DNA from: JBCBSP01 sp964550935 | Lineage (GTDB): Bacteria > Pseudomonadota > Alphaproteobacteria > Caulobacterales > Maricaulaceae | Length of the DNA: 23,744 nucleotides | Reading direction: 5' to 3' | Assembly (NCBI GenBank): GCA_964550935.1 | Contig: CAZKBB010000044.1 | Coordinates: forward strand, 1 to 23,744 | In this document: piece after piece, positions 1 to 8,513 of the stretch | How the letters are laid out: each line of letters starts with the position of its first letter | Numbering within the stretch: the stretch's first letter is position 1 | The notes under the pieces: generated by a model | The model's database searches: none | The model's input: only the letters and a program-made list of their open reading frames with translations | What the model was told of the DNA's origin: nothing | Position numbers and translations under genes: made by a program

Positions 1-479
1 GGATCATTGATGTCGGTGGAGTCGTGATAGAAGGCCGACAGCGCGCCGACGGTGCCGACCATCACCGCCATGGGGTGGGCGTCGCGGCGATAGCCGCGGA
101 AGAACTGGTCGAACTGGTCGTGCAGCATGGTGTGCCGGCGGATCGTCCAGTCGAAATTGTCGAACTTCTCCTTGCTCGGCAGCTCGCCGTGCAGGAGGAG
201 GTAGGCGACCTCCATGAAGTTGGACTGCTCGGCCAGCTGGTCGATCGGATAGCCGCGGTAGAGCAGCACGCCCTCGTCGCCGTCGATATAGGTGATCTGG
301 CTTTCACAGCTCGCCGTCGAGGTGAAGCCGGGATCGTAGGTGAACACGCCGGCCTGCTTGTACAGCGTGCGGATATCGACCACGTCAGGCCCGACTTCAC
401 CCTTCAGGACCGGCAGCTCATAGGTCTGTCCGTTGAGGGTGAGCTGGGCGACGCCCGTTTTCTCGGCTTTGTTTTGCAT
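1..479 (-). CDS. gltA: Citrate synthase, N-terminal part (cut by window edge)
   Basis: Citrate synthase condenses acetyl-CoA and oxaloacetate to citrate, the entry step of the TCA cycle, in the cytoplasm. Only the first 159 or so codons are inside the window. The N-terminal region is typical of the bacterial type II (hexameric) enzyme: a small beta domain with the stretch VDIRTLYKQAGVFTYDPGF, then ASCESQITYIDGDEGVLLYR and YPIDQLAE, later RRDAHPMA. The active-site His/Asp residues lie beyond the edge. The ATG at 477-479 is preceded by a GAGAGGA ribosome binding site that overlaps the stop codon of gltX, only 17 bases upstream, so the two genes are very likely co-transcribed. Identity is certain; the 3' end cannot be judged. 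Confidence 0.97.
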   Translation of the reverse strand, partial: MQNKAEKTGVAQLTLNGQTYELPVLKGEVGPDVVDIRTLYKQAGVFTYDPGFTSTASCESQITYIDGDEGVLLYRGYPIDQLAEQSNFMEVAYLLLHGELPSKEKFDNFDWTIRRHTMLHDQFDQFFRGYRRDAHPMAVMVGTVGALSAFYHDSTDIND

Positions 480-496
480 GGTCTGAAAGTCCTCTC

Positions 497-1939
497 TCAG
501 GAAGTCACCGAGGCGGCGCCGTCGGCCCCGCCGGGCTGGAGCTGATCGTCGAGCCGGGAGAGCGTCTCCTCGCGCCCCAGCACCTCCAGCACGAAACTCA
601 TGTCCGGGGCTGGCGCCCCGCCGGTCAGCGCCGCGCGCAGCGGTTGGCCGACCTTGCCGAAGCCGACCTCTTCGGCCTCGGCGAAATCCTTCAGCGTCTG
701 ACCGAGCGCGGCCTCGCTCCAGTCATCCTGGCTGGCGAAGACGTCTCGCAAACGGCCAAGACGGGCCTTCGCGTCATTATCTTTCAAAGGCTTGGCCGCC
801 TTGCCCTCAAGCACGATGGGCCGCCGGCGGATGATGAAATAGACCTGATCGGCCAGCTGTTCCAACGTCGCGGCGCGCTCCTTGAGCACCGGCATGGCGC
901 GCTCGATGCTGCGGCGCAGCGGATCATTGATCGCGACGCCATCGCGCGTCGCGGCGACCGCGGTCGCCGCCTCCGTCAGGCGCGCGTGCGAGGCGCGCTT
1001 GATGTGCCAGGCGTTGACGTGATCAAGCTTGTCGAAATCGAGCCTCGCCGGGGCCTTGTTCAGCCCGTCCAGCGTGAAGACCTCTATCATCTCTTCGTCG
1101 GTGAAGAGCTCCTGGTCCCCGCTCGACCAGCCAAGGCGCAATAGATAATTGCGAAGGCCTTCAGGCAGATAGCCCATCTCGCGATAGGCCTCAACGCCGA
1201 GCGCGCCATGACGCTTGGACAGCTTCTTGCCGTCCGGGCCGTGGATCAGCGGGATGTGAGCAAAGATCGGCGCGGTCCAGCCGAGCGCGGCATAAAGTTG
1301 GCTCTGGCGCGCGGCGTTGACCAGATGATCATCGCCGCGAATGACATGGGTGACGCCCATCTCATGGTCGTCGACCACGACGGCGAGGTTGTAGGTCGGC
1401 GTGCCGTCGGCGCGCAAAAGCACCAGGTCGTCGAACTCCTTCGCGCCCCAGCTGACGCGGCCCTGCACGGCGTCATCGATGTCCACGCCCGCCTCAGGGG
1501 CCTTGAAGCGCACCACATGGGCCGCGCCCGCCGGAGCATCGCCGGGGTCCCGGTCGCGCCAGGGCGAGCGTAGCGCCCGGCCCTCCTTAAAGGCCGCCTC
1601 GCGCAGCGCCTCGATCTCTTCGTTCGTGCAGTAGCAGCGAAACGCCGCGCCGCGCTCGATCAGCGTTTGCGCCGCCGCTGAGTGGCGTTCAGCGCGCGCA
1701 GCCTGGGAGACCGGCTCGCCGTCCCACTCCAGTCCCAGCCAGGACAGCCCGTCCAGGATCGCGTCGACCGCCTCCTGGGTGGAGCGCGCCCGGTCGGTGT
1801 CCTCGATGCGCAGTTTGAACGCGCCGTCGTTCGCCCTCGCGAACAGATAGTTGAACAAAGCCGTGCGCGCGCCGCCGATATGGAGAAATCCGGTCGGCGA
1901 GGGCGCGAAGCGCGTGACGATGGCGGGCTGGTTTTGCAC
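497..1939 (-). CDS. gltX: Glutamate--tRNA ligase
   Basis: Charges tRNA-Glu (and in many alphaproteobacteria also tRNA-Gln, for later amidation) with glutamate; cytoplasmic class I synthetase. The class I signatures are present: RFAPSPTGFLHIGGARTALF near the N-terminus (HIGH motif as HIGG) and KKLSKRHGA (KMSKS motif) in the middle, followed by the anticodon-binding helical domain. I place the start at the GTG at 1937-1939, which gives a 480-residue protein beginning just before the first Rossmann strand, as in the family. The frame stays open to an ATG at 2059, but the extra 40 residues do not look like GltX and would overlap the start of divergent comEC. No strong Shine-Dalgarno marks the GTG, so the exact start is uncertain. 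Operon with gltA. Confidence 0.96.
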   Translation of the reverse strand: MQNQPAIVTRFAPSPTGFLHIGGARTALFNYLFARANDGAFKLRIEDTDRARSTQEAVDAILDGLSWLGLEWDGEPVSQAARAERHSAAAQTLIERGAAFRCYCTNEEIEALREAAFKEGRALRSPWRDRDPGDAPAGAAHVVRFKAPEAGVDIDDAVQGRVSWGAKEFDDLVLLRADGTPTYNLAVVVDDHEMGVTHVIRGDDHLVNAARQSQLYAALGWTAPIFAHIPLIHGPDGKKLSKRHGALGVEAYREMGYLPEGLRNYLLRLGWSSGDQELFTDEEMIEVFTLDGLNKAPARLDFDKLDHVNAWHIKRASHARLTEAATAVAATRDGVAINDPLRRSIERAMPVLKERAATLEQLADQVYFIIRRRPIVLEGKAAKPLKDNDAKARLGRLRDVFASQDDWSEAALGQTLKDFAEAEEVGFGKVGQPLRAALTGGAPAPDMSFVLEVLGREETLSRLDDQLQPGGADGAASVTS

Positions 1940-2039
1940 GTGCGAAAGGATGCTGCGCTGCGACGTCGGGCGGGTGACATAGCACGCGGCGCGCGTTTGG
2001 AGATAGTCTCGCCCTGCGTTGAACAGGAGGGGTGCGCCT

Positions 2040-4163
2040 GTGAGCGGACAGGTCGCCATGCTGGGACCGAGACCGGCTCGGTTTCAAGCGTTTCGAGACG
2101 CCTGTCTTGAGGCTGTCCGGCCGTGCGCGCCGCAGCGCTCGCGCCTGGTGCTGTGGGCGCCGGTGGCGTTCGGCGCCGGCGCGGCGCTGTATCTCGGCGC
2201 ACCCGGCGAGCCGCCGGCCGGGCTCATCCCTGTTTTTTGGGCGCTCGCCGCGCTCTGTTTCGCCGGTGCGATCCTGGCGCGAGGCCGGCCGTTCGCGCTT
2301 TACGCGGTGGCGCTCACCGGTCTGGTTGCATGCGGCTTCGCCCACGTGGAAACGCGCGCCAGAGCGCTTGCTGAGACCATGGTCGCCCCGCCCGAACGCG
2401 CCGTGGAGGTCACCGGCTGGATCGAGGAGGTGCGCCGATCCGGCGGGCGTGAGCGCCTGGTGATCCAGGTCTCCGCGCTGGAGGGCTATGACGACCCGCC
2501 CAAGCGGGTGCGCGTACGCACCGATCTTGGCGAGTTCAGGCCGGGCGACGCCGTCACGCTGCTCGCCCGCCTGGACGCCGCGCCGGGACCGGCTGCGCCC
2601 GGAGGGTATGATCCGGCCCGCGCGGCGTTTTTCCGGTCGATCGCGCTGACCGGCTTCGCCTTCACCAGCCCCCAGCCGGCGGAGGTGGCGGGTGCGGAGT
2701 GGCGACGCGCCTTCCTTGGCTGGCGATGGGAGATGGCGCGGCGGTTCGAGGCGGGCGCAGGCGAGCGCGCAGGCGGCGTCGCGGCTGCGCTGCTCACCGG
2801 AGACCGCTCCGGCGTGAGCGAGGCGGATGCGGAGGCGCTGCGCATCTCAGGGCTCGGCCATATCCTTGCGATCTCGGGTCTGCACATGGCCCTGCTCGCC
2901 GGAGCGATCTACTGGTGCGCCAGGCTCGCCTTCGCCGCGATCGACCACTTCGCGCGCGCCCATGACCCCAGAAAGCCGGCCGCCCTGATCGCGCTCGCCG
3001 CGGCGGCGTTCTACCTGGCGCTGTCGGGCGCGTCGGTCTCGACCCAGCGCGCCTTCGTGATGACCGCCGTGGTGCTGATCGGGGTGATGCTCGACCGGCG
3101 CGCGCTCTCGATCCGCTCGCTCGCCATTGCAGCGTTGATCGTTCTCGGCTTACGCCCTGAAAGCGTGGCCGAAGCTGGATTCCAGATGAGCTTCGCCGCC
3201 ACGGCCGCGCTGATCTCGGCCTATGAGGCGCTGCGTCTGCGATTTCCCCCGGACCCGGACGCGCGCGGGCCGATCACCAATCTCAGGAAGGCCGCCTTCG
3301 GGCTGGCCGCGACCAGCGTGATCGCCGGGGCGGCGACGGGCGCCTTCGCGGCCTTTCACTTCCAGCGCATGGCCGCCTACGGGTTGGTTGCGAACCTCAC
3401 CGCCATGCCGGTCTTCACCTTCTGGGTGATGCCCGCCGGCGTCGCCTCGCTCGCGGCCTCCTTCTTCGGTCTTGAAACGGTGTTCCTGGCCGTGATGGAG
3501 CCAGGCCTTCGCGTCGTGCTGGCGATTGCGCACTGGACCGCGTCGCTGCCGGGCGCCGGGGCGCACACGATCGCACCGGCCAACACCGTGGTCGCGCTCT
3601 ACGGGCTCGGTTTCGCTCTGCTCGTCATCGGCAAGGGTGCGGCGCGCAGCGCCGGCGCGGCGATGGCGTTGGCGGCGATGCTGGCCTGGGCCGGGACCAA
3701 GCCGCCCGATCTGATGCTGACGACCGACGGCGTCGTGCTGGCGCGATTTGAGGCGATGGACGGCGAGGCCGGCGACACGGCCTACGCCGCGACCGATCTG
3801 CGCCGGTCGCGCTACGAGCGCGACGTGCTGCTCCAGCGCGCCGGTGCGGGCGAGGGCGGGGCCGGTCGCGCGCCGCTGCGATGCGACGCGATGGGCTGCA
3901 CCGCCGTGACCGCTGACGGGCTGACCCTTGCGGTCACCGATCGCCATGAAGCGATGGCGCAGGACTGCGAGCAGGTCGACATCGTCGTATTCCGCGGCCG
4001 GGCCTCAGCCTGGATGAAACGGCGATGCGCTGCGCTCCTGTTCGACAACGCGGACAGGGCATCGCTCGGCGGCGCGCAATTCTGGGTGCGCGACGGTGAG
4101 GTCGTGCGCTTAACGGGCGCGCTTAATCAAGGCCCCGACCGGCTGTGGTCGCGCCGTGAATAA
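2040..4163 (+). CDS. comEC: ComEC/Rec2-family DNA-uptake channel, short form
   Basis: Inner-membrane channel that brings single-stranded DNA into the cytoplasm in natural transformation (family knowledge). About 707 residues. Order: two to three N-terminal membrane helices, a soluble DUF4131/OB-like part (around residues 100-220), then the multi-helix competence domain with the hallmark GLGHILAISGLHMALLAG at about 271-288 and LSGASVSTQRAFVM soon after. The C-terminal part (after about residue 550) has no HxHxDH metallo-beta-lactamase motif, unlike Bacillus ComEC; it is a short soluble tail. I chose the GTG at 2040 because AGGAGG lies nine bases upstream (2025-2030); an ATG at 2058 is the alternative. 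Divergent from gltX, convergent with lexA with only three bases between the stops. Whether the cell is competent is not shown by this gene alone. Confidence 0.93.
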   Translation: MSGQVAMLGPRPARFQAFRDACLEAVRPCAPQRSRLVLWAPVAFGAGAALYLGAPGEPPAGLIPVFWALAALCFAGAILARGRPFALYAVALTGLVACGFAHVETRARALAETMVAPPERAVEVTGWIEEVRRSGGRERLVIQVSALEGYDDPPKRVRVRTDLGEFRPGDAVTLLARLDAAPGPAAPGGYDPARAAFFRSIALTGFAFTSPQPAEVAGAEWRRAFLGWRWEMARRFEAGAGERAGGVAAALLTGDRSGVSEADAEALRISGLGHILAISGLHMALLAGAIYWCARLAFAAIDHFARAHDPRKPAALIALAAAAFYLALSGASVSTQRAFVMTAVVLIGVMLDRRALSIRSLAIAALIVLGLRPESVAEAGFQMSFAATAALISAYEALRLRFPPDPDARGPITNLRKAAFGLAATSVIAGAATGAFAAFHFQRMAAYGLVANLTAMPVFTFWVMPAGVASLAASFFGLETVFLAVMEPGLRVVLAIAHWTASLPGAGAHTIAPANTVVALYGLGFALLVIGKGAARSAGAAMALAAMLAWAGTKPPDLMLTTDGVVLARFEAMDGEAGDTAYAATDLRRSRYERDVLLQRAGAGEGGAGRAPLRCDAMGCTAVTADGLTLAVTDRHEAMAQDCEQVDIVVFRGRASAWMKRRCAALLFDNADRASLGGAQFWVRDGEVVRLTGALNQGPDRLWSRRE

Positions 4164-4166
4164 GCC

Positions 4167-4850
4167 CTAATGATAGCGCCGGATCAGGCCGACGAGCCGA
4201 CCCTGCACCTTGACCCGGTCCGGCCCGAATATCTGCGTCTCGTAAGCCGGGTTGGCCGCTTCAAGCGCGATGCGGCCGGACTTCTTGCGCAGCCGCTTCA
4301 GCGTTGCGGTCTCCTCGTCCACCAGGGCGACGACGATGTCGCCGGTGTCCGCGGTGTCGCCGCGGCGAATGACCACCACGTCGCCGTCGAGAATGCCTTC
4401 CTCGATCATCGAGTCGCCATTGACCTCGAGCGCAAAGTGCTCGCCGCCCGACAGCATGGAGGCGGGCACGGTCAGCTGATCGGTCTCGTGCTGGATCGCG
4501 GAGATGGGCGTGCCTGCGGCGATCCGGCCCAGCAGGGGCACATCAGCGTCTTCGCTGCGCGGCTTCGCCTGTCCGAACGGCGCGCGAACCACGTTTCCGG
4601 CGTCGGGCTCCGGCGCGGGTTCGGCCGGTCCTGCGCCTTGGGGCGGTTTGAGCACCTCAAGCGCACGCGCCCGGTGGGGCAGACGCCGGATGAAGCCGCG
4701 CTCCTCAAGCGCGCTCACCAGCCGGTGCACGCCGGACTTGGAGGCGAGATTAAGCGCCTCCTTCATCTCGTCGAACGAGGGCGAGACCCCGTCCTGGGAT
4801 AGGCGCTTATGGATGAAAACGAGGAGTTCGTGCTGCTTTCGGGTGAGCAT
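4167..4850 (-). CDS. lexA: LexA, SOS-response repressor and self-cleaving protease
   Basis: Represses DNA-damage genes and is inactivated by RecA-stimulated self-cleavage. The 227-residue product has an N-terminal winged-helix domain (1-67, starting MLTRKQHELLVFIHKRL), a Pro/Ala-rich linker (68-103) and a C-terminal S24 peptidase domain. Visible functional residues: the cleavage bond Ala112-Gly113 in GRIAAGTP, catalytic Ser147 in NGDSMIEEG and Lys185 in TATLKRL. The ATG at 4850 is preferred over upstream in-frame starts because the conserved LexA N-terminus begins there; a GAGG precedes it. The promoter carries a perfect SOS box, so autoregulation is expected. Convergent with comEC; the trp genes lie upstream on the same strand. 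Confidence 0.98.
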   Translation of the reverse strand: MLTRKQHELLVFIHKRLSQDGVSPSFDEMKEALNLASKSGVHRLVSALEERGFIRRLPHRARALEVLKPPQGAGPAEPAPEPDAGNVVRAPFGQAKPRSEDADVPLLGRIAAGTPISAIQHETDQLTVPASMLSGGEHFALEVNGDSMIEEGILDGDVVVIRRGDTADTGDIVVALVDEETATLKRLRKKSGRIALEAANPAYETQIFGPDRVKVQGRLVGLIRRYH

Positions 4851-4887
4851 CGCGGCCTCACTGGAACAAATCAGAAACTTGACCAGT

Positions 4888-4902
4888 GTTCTATGACTGT
4901 TC
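4888..4902 (-). promoter_or_regulatory. SOS box (LexA operator), GTTC-N7-GTTC type
   Basis: The plus strand reads GTTC TATGACT GTTC, an exact match to the direct-repeat operator bound by LexA in alphaproteobacteria. On the minus strand it is GAACAGTCATAGAAC and covers the -10 element and part of the spacer of the lexA promoter. The gene's own product is therefore the likely repressor. Confidence 0.92.
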
Positions 4903-4916
4903 CGAGTTAACGTCAA
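4888..4916 (-). promoter_or_regulatory. lexA promoter
   Basis: Reading the minus strand, TTGACG (4916-4911; five of six matches to the -35 consensus) is followed by a 17-base spacer and TAGAAC (4893-4888; four of six matches to the -10 consensus). The lexA start codon is 37 bases further on. This is the best promoter match found in the window. It is overlapped by the SOS box, which would let LexA block RNA polymerase. Confidence 0.8.
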
Positions 4917-4946
4917 GTGAAGCCGGTAGCCCGGCGCCTGACGCGC

Positions 4947-5750
4947 TCAGCGGCCCAGAAGCGCGCGGGTCGCGGCGGTCACATCGGCCTGTCTCATAAG
5001 GCTTTCACCCACCAAAAGCGCGCCGGCGCCCGCCGCCTTCATACGCGTCCCGTCGGCAGGGGCGAAAACGCCGCTTTCAGCCACCAGAAGCTCAGGAGCG
5101 TGCGCATGATTGATGGCCTGAGGACTGAGCGATTCGAAGGTTTCAAGTCGCGTTTCGAAGGTCCTCAGATCGCGGTTGTTCACCCCGATCAGCGCGGCCT
5201 TGAGCGCGAGCGCCCTGGCCATCTCATCGCAGTCGTGAACCTCGACGAGCCCATCCATGCCCCAGCGCTCCGCCTCGCCCAGCAGCGCCGCGGCGGTCGC
5301 GTCGTCCACGGCGGCGAGAATCACCAAGATGCAGTCCGCGCCGAGCGCGCGCGATTCGGCGACCTGCCAGGGGTCGTAGAGGAAGTCTTTGCGAAGGCAG
5401 GGCAGGGCGGTCGCCTCGCGCGCCGCGGCGAGATAGGCGTCCTCGCCCTGGAAGCTCGGCGCGTCGGTGAGCACGCTGAGACAGCTCGCCCCGCCGGCCT
5501 CATAGGCGCGCGCCAAAGCGGGCGGATCGAAGTTGGCGCGTATGAGGCCTTTCGACGGGCTGGCTTTCTTGATCTCCGCGATCAGACCCAAGCCGTGGTC
5601 GCGGGCATCGCGCTTGAGCGCGGCGAGAAACCCGCGCGGCGGTGCGGCGTCGCGCGCACGCGCCTCGATGTCCTTCGCCGACGGGGCGGCTTTGCGTGCG
5701 GCGATCTCCTCGCGCTTATAGGCTTCGATGCGGGAAAGCGCGTCGCTCAT
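4947..5750 (-). CDS. trpC: Indole-3-glycerol phosphate synthase
   Basis: Converts carboxyphenylamino-deoxyribulose phosphate to indole-3-glycerol phosphate in tryptophan synthesis. A 267-residue monofunctional (beta/alpha)8 barrel of normal length. Active-site motifs are all in place: IAEIKKASPSKG (residues 57-68), CLRKDF with Lys121, LVEVH with Glu170, GVNNRDL (189-195), VAESGVF and LLVGESLM. Its ATG overlaps the trpD stop codon (ATGA, four bases), so it is translationally coupled as the last gene of trpG-trpD-trpC. A small GC hairpin (GCCGG/CCGGC, 4922-4935) follows the stop codon but lacks a clear T run. Confidence 0.98.
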   Translation of the reverse strand: MSDALSRIEAYKREEIAARKAAPSAKDIEARARDAAPPRGFLAALKRDARDHGLGLIAEIKKASPSKGLIRANFDPPALARAYEAGGASCLSVLTDAPSFQGEDAYLAAAREATALPCLRKDFLYDPWQVAESRALGADCILVILAAVDDATAAALLGEAERWGMDGLVEVHDCDEMARALALKAALIGVNNRDLRTFETRLETFESLSPQAINHAHAPELLVAESGVFAPADGTRMKAAGAGALLVGESLMRQADVTAATRALLGR

Positions 5751-6769
5751 CGTTCCCCTCGCGACACGTCGGCGAGGGTGCGCAGCGCGTTTGCGGCGCG
5801 GCCGTCATCGATGGCGGCTTCGGCCAGGCGCGCCGCGTCGGCGAGGCCCTCGGCCTTGTCGGCGAGAAGCAACGCCGCGGCCGCGTTGAGAACGACGATA
5901 TCTCGATAGGCGCCCTTCGCGCCGTCAAGCAGCTCGCGGATCGCGCGGGCGTTCTCGGCCGGTTCGCCGCCGCGAAGGCTGTCCAACGTCGCCCGGTCGA
6001 GCCCGGCGTCCTCGGGCGTAACGGTGAACGTCGTGATCGCGCCGTCCGGTGAGAGCGCGCACACTCGGCTTTCACCGGTCGTGGTCAGCTCGTCGAGTCC
6101 GTCCGCGCCGTGCACCACCCAGGCGCGCTCCGCGCCGAGTTCGCGCAAGGCTCTGGCCATTGGCTCAAGCCAGGCTTCCGAGAACACGCCGAGGAGCTGG
6201 CGCTTCGCGCCGGCGGGGTTGGAGAGCGGGCCGAGAAGATTAAACACAGTGCGCACCCTCAGCGCCTTGCGGGCGGGGCCCACGTGGCGCACCGCGCCGT
6301 GATGGGCCGGCGCGAACAGAAAGCCGACATTGGCCTTGCTGAAACAGCGTTCGACCCGTTCAGGCGGCGCGCCGAGGTCAACGCCGAGCGCCTCGAGCGC
6401 TTCGGCCGAACCCGATTTGGAGGAGGCGGCGCGGTTGCCGTGCTTGGCGACCACCGCGCCGGCGCCGGCCGCGACGATCGCCGCGGCGGTGGAGATGTTC
6501 CAGGTGCCTTTCGCGTCGCCGCCGGTGCCGCATGTATCCACCGCGCCGTCCGGCGCGCCCACCTTCGTCATGCGTGCGCGCATGGCCCGGGCGCCCTCGG
6601 CGAGGATGTCCGGGGTCTCTCCGACCGCAGCCAGCCCCACCAAAAACGCGCCGATCTCGGCCTCTTCGGCTTCGCCGTCCATGAGCGCGGCGAAGGCTTC
6701 GCGCACTGCGTCCAGATCGGGTCTGCGCCCCTCAGCGAGGGCGGCGATGGCGGGCGAGATCCGGCTCAT
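5747..6769 (-). CDS. trpD: Anthranilate phosphoribosyltransferase
   Basis: Transfers phosphoribosyl from PRPP to anthranilate, the second step of tryptophan synthesis. The 340-residue product has the family length. Motifs: DTCGTGGDAKGTWNIST (PRPP-binding glycine-rich loop, starting near residue 78), VVAKHGNRAASSKSGSA (KHGNR loop), FAPAHHGA, RTVFNLLGPLSNPAG and VHGADGLDE. Start and stop codons overlap those of trpG and trpC by four bases each, so all three are expected on one transcript with coupled translation. Confidence 0.98.
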   Translation of the reverse strand: MSRISPAIAALAEGRRPDLDAVREAFAALMDGEAEEAEIGAFLVGLAAVGETPDILAEGARAMRARMTKVGAPDGAVDTCGTGGDAKGTWNISTAAAIVAAGAGAVVAKHGNRAASSKSGSAEALEALGVDLGAPPERVERCFSKANVGFLFAPAHHGAVRHVGPARKALRVRTVFNLLGPLSNPAGAKRQLLGVFSEAWLEPMARALRELGAERAWVVHGADGLDELTTTGESRVCALSPDGAITTFTVTPEDAGLDRATLDSLRGGEPAENARAIRELLDGAKGAYRDIVVLNAAAALLLADKAEGLADAARLAEAAIDDGRAANALRTLADVSRGER

Positions 6770-7356
6770 GCCGCGCGCTCCAGGACCGGCAGGCCGGCCA
6801 GCCGCATGAAATTCGCCAACAGGGCGTGGCCATGGTCGGAGGCGATCGATTCGGGGTGGAACTGGACCCCATGGACCGGGCGATGCGAGTGCGCCAGCCC
6901 CATGATCTCGCCGTCTGCGGTCGTGGCGGTGACGGTCAGCGGCGAAGCGCCCGACAGGCGCACCGCCAGAGAATGGTAGCGCGTCGCGGTGAAGGGATCG
7001 GGCAGGTCGGCGAACACGCCCGAACCGTCATGGCGGATCGGGCTGGTCTTGCCGTGCATGATCTGGCGCGCCTGGACGACCTCGCCGCCATAGACCTGGC
7101 CGATCGCCTGATGGCCGAGGCATACGCCCAGGATCGGCAGGGTGCCCGGCGCCGAGGCGATGAACTCGAGGCAGATCCCGGCGCGGTCCGGATCGCACGG
7201 GCCCGGCGAGATGACCACGGCCTCAGCCCCCAGCGACAACGCATCGGCCGCGCTCATGTCGTCATTGCGAATGACGCGGGTTTCAGCGCCCAGCTCCTGG
7301 AGGTAATGCACCAGGCTGAAGGTGAAGCTGTCGTAGTTGTCGATGATGAGGAGCAT
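6766..7356 (-). CDS. trpG: Anthranilate synthase glutamine amidotransferase subunit
   Basis: Supplies ammonia from glutamine to TrpE for making anthranilate from chorismate. A 196-residue class I (triad) glutamine amidotransferase: IIDNYDSFTFSLVHYL at the N-terminus, ISPGPCDP, catalytic Cys79 in GVCLGHQAIG, and His168/Glu170 in QFHPES. In bacteria without a separate pabA this subunit can also serve aminodeoxychorismate synthase, so a dual role is possible. First gene of the trpG-trpD-trpC set. The 128-base gap before the divergent deacetylase gene should hold its promoter; I see no leader peptide rich in Trp there. Confidence 0.97.
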   Translation of the reverse strand: MLLIIDNYDSFTFSLVHYLQELGAETRVIRNDDMSAADALSLGAEAVVISPGPCDPDRAGICLEFIASAPGTLPILGVCLGHQAIGQVYGGEVVQARQIMHGKTSPIRHDGSGVFADLPDPFTATRYHSLAVRLSGASPLTVTATTADGEIMGLAHSHRPVHGVQFHPESIASDHGHALLANFMRLAGLPVLERAA

Positions 7357-7484
7357 GGCGCGCGCCGGCTGAGGGGACAGGGATCAAGACGGGGTTTGAC
7401 AGGGGGCGATCTCCCCGACCGAGCGGAACTTAGGCGAGCCTCGAGCGCAGGCCAAGCGGGCCGACTCACGCTTAACTCAGGCTC

Positions 7485-8513
7485 ATGGATCCAACCCGGC
7501 CCAGACCGAAAAGCTCAGCCGCCGCGCTCGCCGGCGCGTCGCTCGGCGCCGGCATGCTCGCTGCAGCCGCCCTGGCCGCAGCGGCTGGCGGCCGAGACGG
7601 TGCGGCGCCGCTCGCCGCAACGCCCGCCGCAACGCCGCCGCTCATGGCCGCAGCGCCTCGCGCCGCCGCGCTTGAGCCGGCGCCCGCCGCCCGGCCGATC
7701 GCTGCGGCCGCCTCGCCGGAACAAACCGCGCGGCGAGGCGAGGGACGCCGGCCTGAGCCGGTCGCAATGGCGTTCGACGTCGAAGGTCCCGCGCTCGCCG
7801 TCATCATCGACGATGCGGGGTTTGACGCCGACGCGCTGGAGCGCCTGCTCAGCCTGGATATCCCTCTGACCGTTTCGGTCCTGCCCTACGCGCCGGACGC
7901 GCCCGAGACGGCGCGCCGCGTCACCGCGTCCGGGCGCGAGGTCTTCGTGCATCTGCCGATGGAGCCGGACGGGCTTGAGGACCCTGGCCCGTTCGCGATC
8001 ACGACCGCAATGTCGGCTGACGCGGCCGCGCGGCGCGCGGCCTGGGCGCTCGCGCGCGTGCCGGGCGCGGCCGGGGTGAATAATCACATGGGCAGCCGGC
8101 TCACCGCTGACGCCTCTGCGGTGTCGAGGGCGCTTGCTGTGTACGCGGGGTCGGATCTCGTGTTCGTCGACTCCGTCACCGCGCCTGACAGCGTTGCGGC
8201 CGAGGCCGCGGCGCGTCTCGGGATCGTTTCGGCGCGAAGGGACGTGTTTCTCGATCATGTGCGGGACGCAGGCGCGATCTCGGCCCAGATCGATGCGGCG
8301 ATCGCAACGGCGCGCTCTGAAGGCGCGGCGATCGCCATCGGCCATCCTTACCCGGAAACGGTGTCCGCGCTGTCCGTGCTGAGGGCGCGCGCCGAGGCGG
8401 CCGGCGTCACGCTGGTCCCGGCGCGCACGCTTGTTGAGCGCACCCACCGCACCGGGCGCGCCTCACCGGCGCTGACCGCGCAAGCCGGCGCGAGCCCTGC
8501 GCGCGTCGATTAG
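7485..8513 (+). CDS. Divergent polysaccharide deacetylase (YibQ-like)
   Basis: Product of 342 residues. An Ala-rich hydrophobic segment (about 12-36) suggests a signal anchor, followed by a low-complexity Ala/Pro linker (to about 95) and a NodB-like barrel of the divergent polysaccharide deacetylase family. Signature stretches: LAVIIDDAGFD (from about 104), VFVHLPMEP (about 152-160), GVNNHMGS (about 198-205), RRDVFLDHV and IAIGHPYPET (about 283-292). The substrate is unknown; family members are thought to act on envelope polysaccharides. It is the only plus-strand gene within the trp region, divergent from trpG. Its TAG stop overlaps the trpE stop codon on the other strand (8510-8513). No strong Shine-Dalgarno precedes the ATG. 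Confidence 0.88.
   Translation: MDPTRPRPKSSAAALAGASLGAGMLAAAALAAAAGGRDGAAPLAATPAATPPLMAAAPRAAALEPAPAARPIAAAASPEQTARRGEGRRPEPVAMAFDVEGPALAVIIDDAGFDADALERLLSLDIPLTVSVLPYAPDAPETARRVTASGREVFVHLPMEPDGLEDPGPFAITTAMSADAAARRAAWALARVPGAAGVNNHMGSRLTADASAVSRALAVYAGSDLVFVDSVTAPDSVAAEAAARLGIVSARRDVFLDHVRDAGAISAQIDAAIATARSEGAAIAIGHPYPETVSALSVLRARAEAAGVTLVPARTLVERTHRTGRASPALTAQAGASPARVD

Noticed and set aside
1940..2059. Longer N-terminus for GltX starting at the ATG at 2059
   Set aside because: The added 40 residues have no family likeness and overlap the divergent comEC start and its AGGAGG.
7396..7401. TTGACA hexamer before the deacetylase gene as a -35 element
   Set aside because: No acceptable -10 element lies 16-18 bases downstream.
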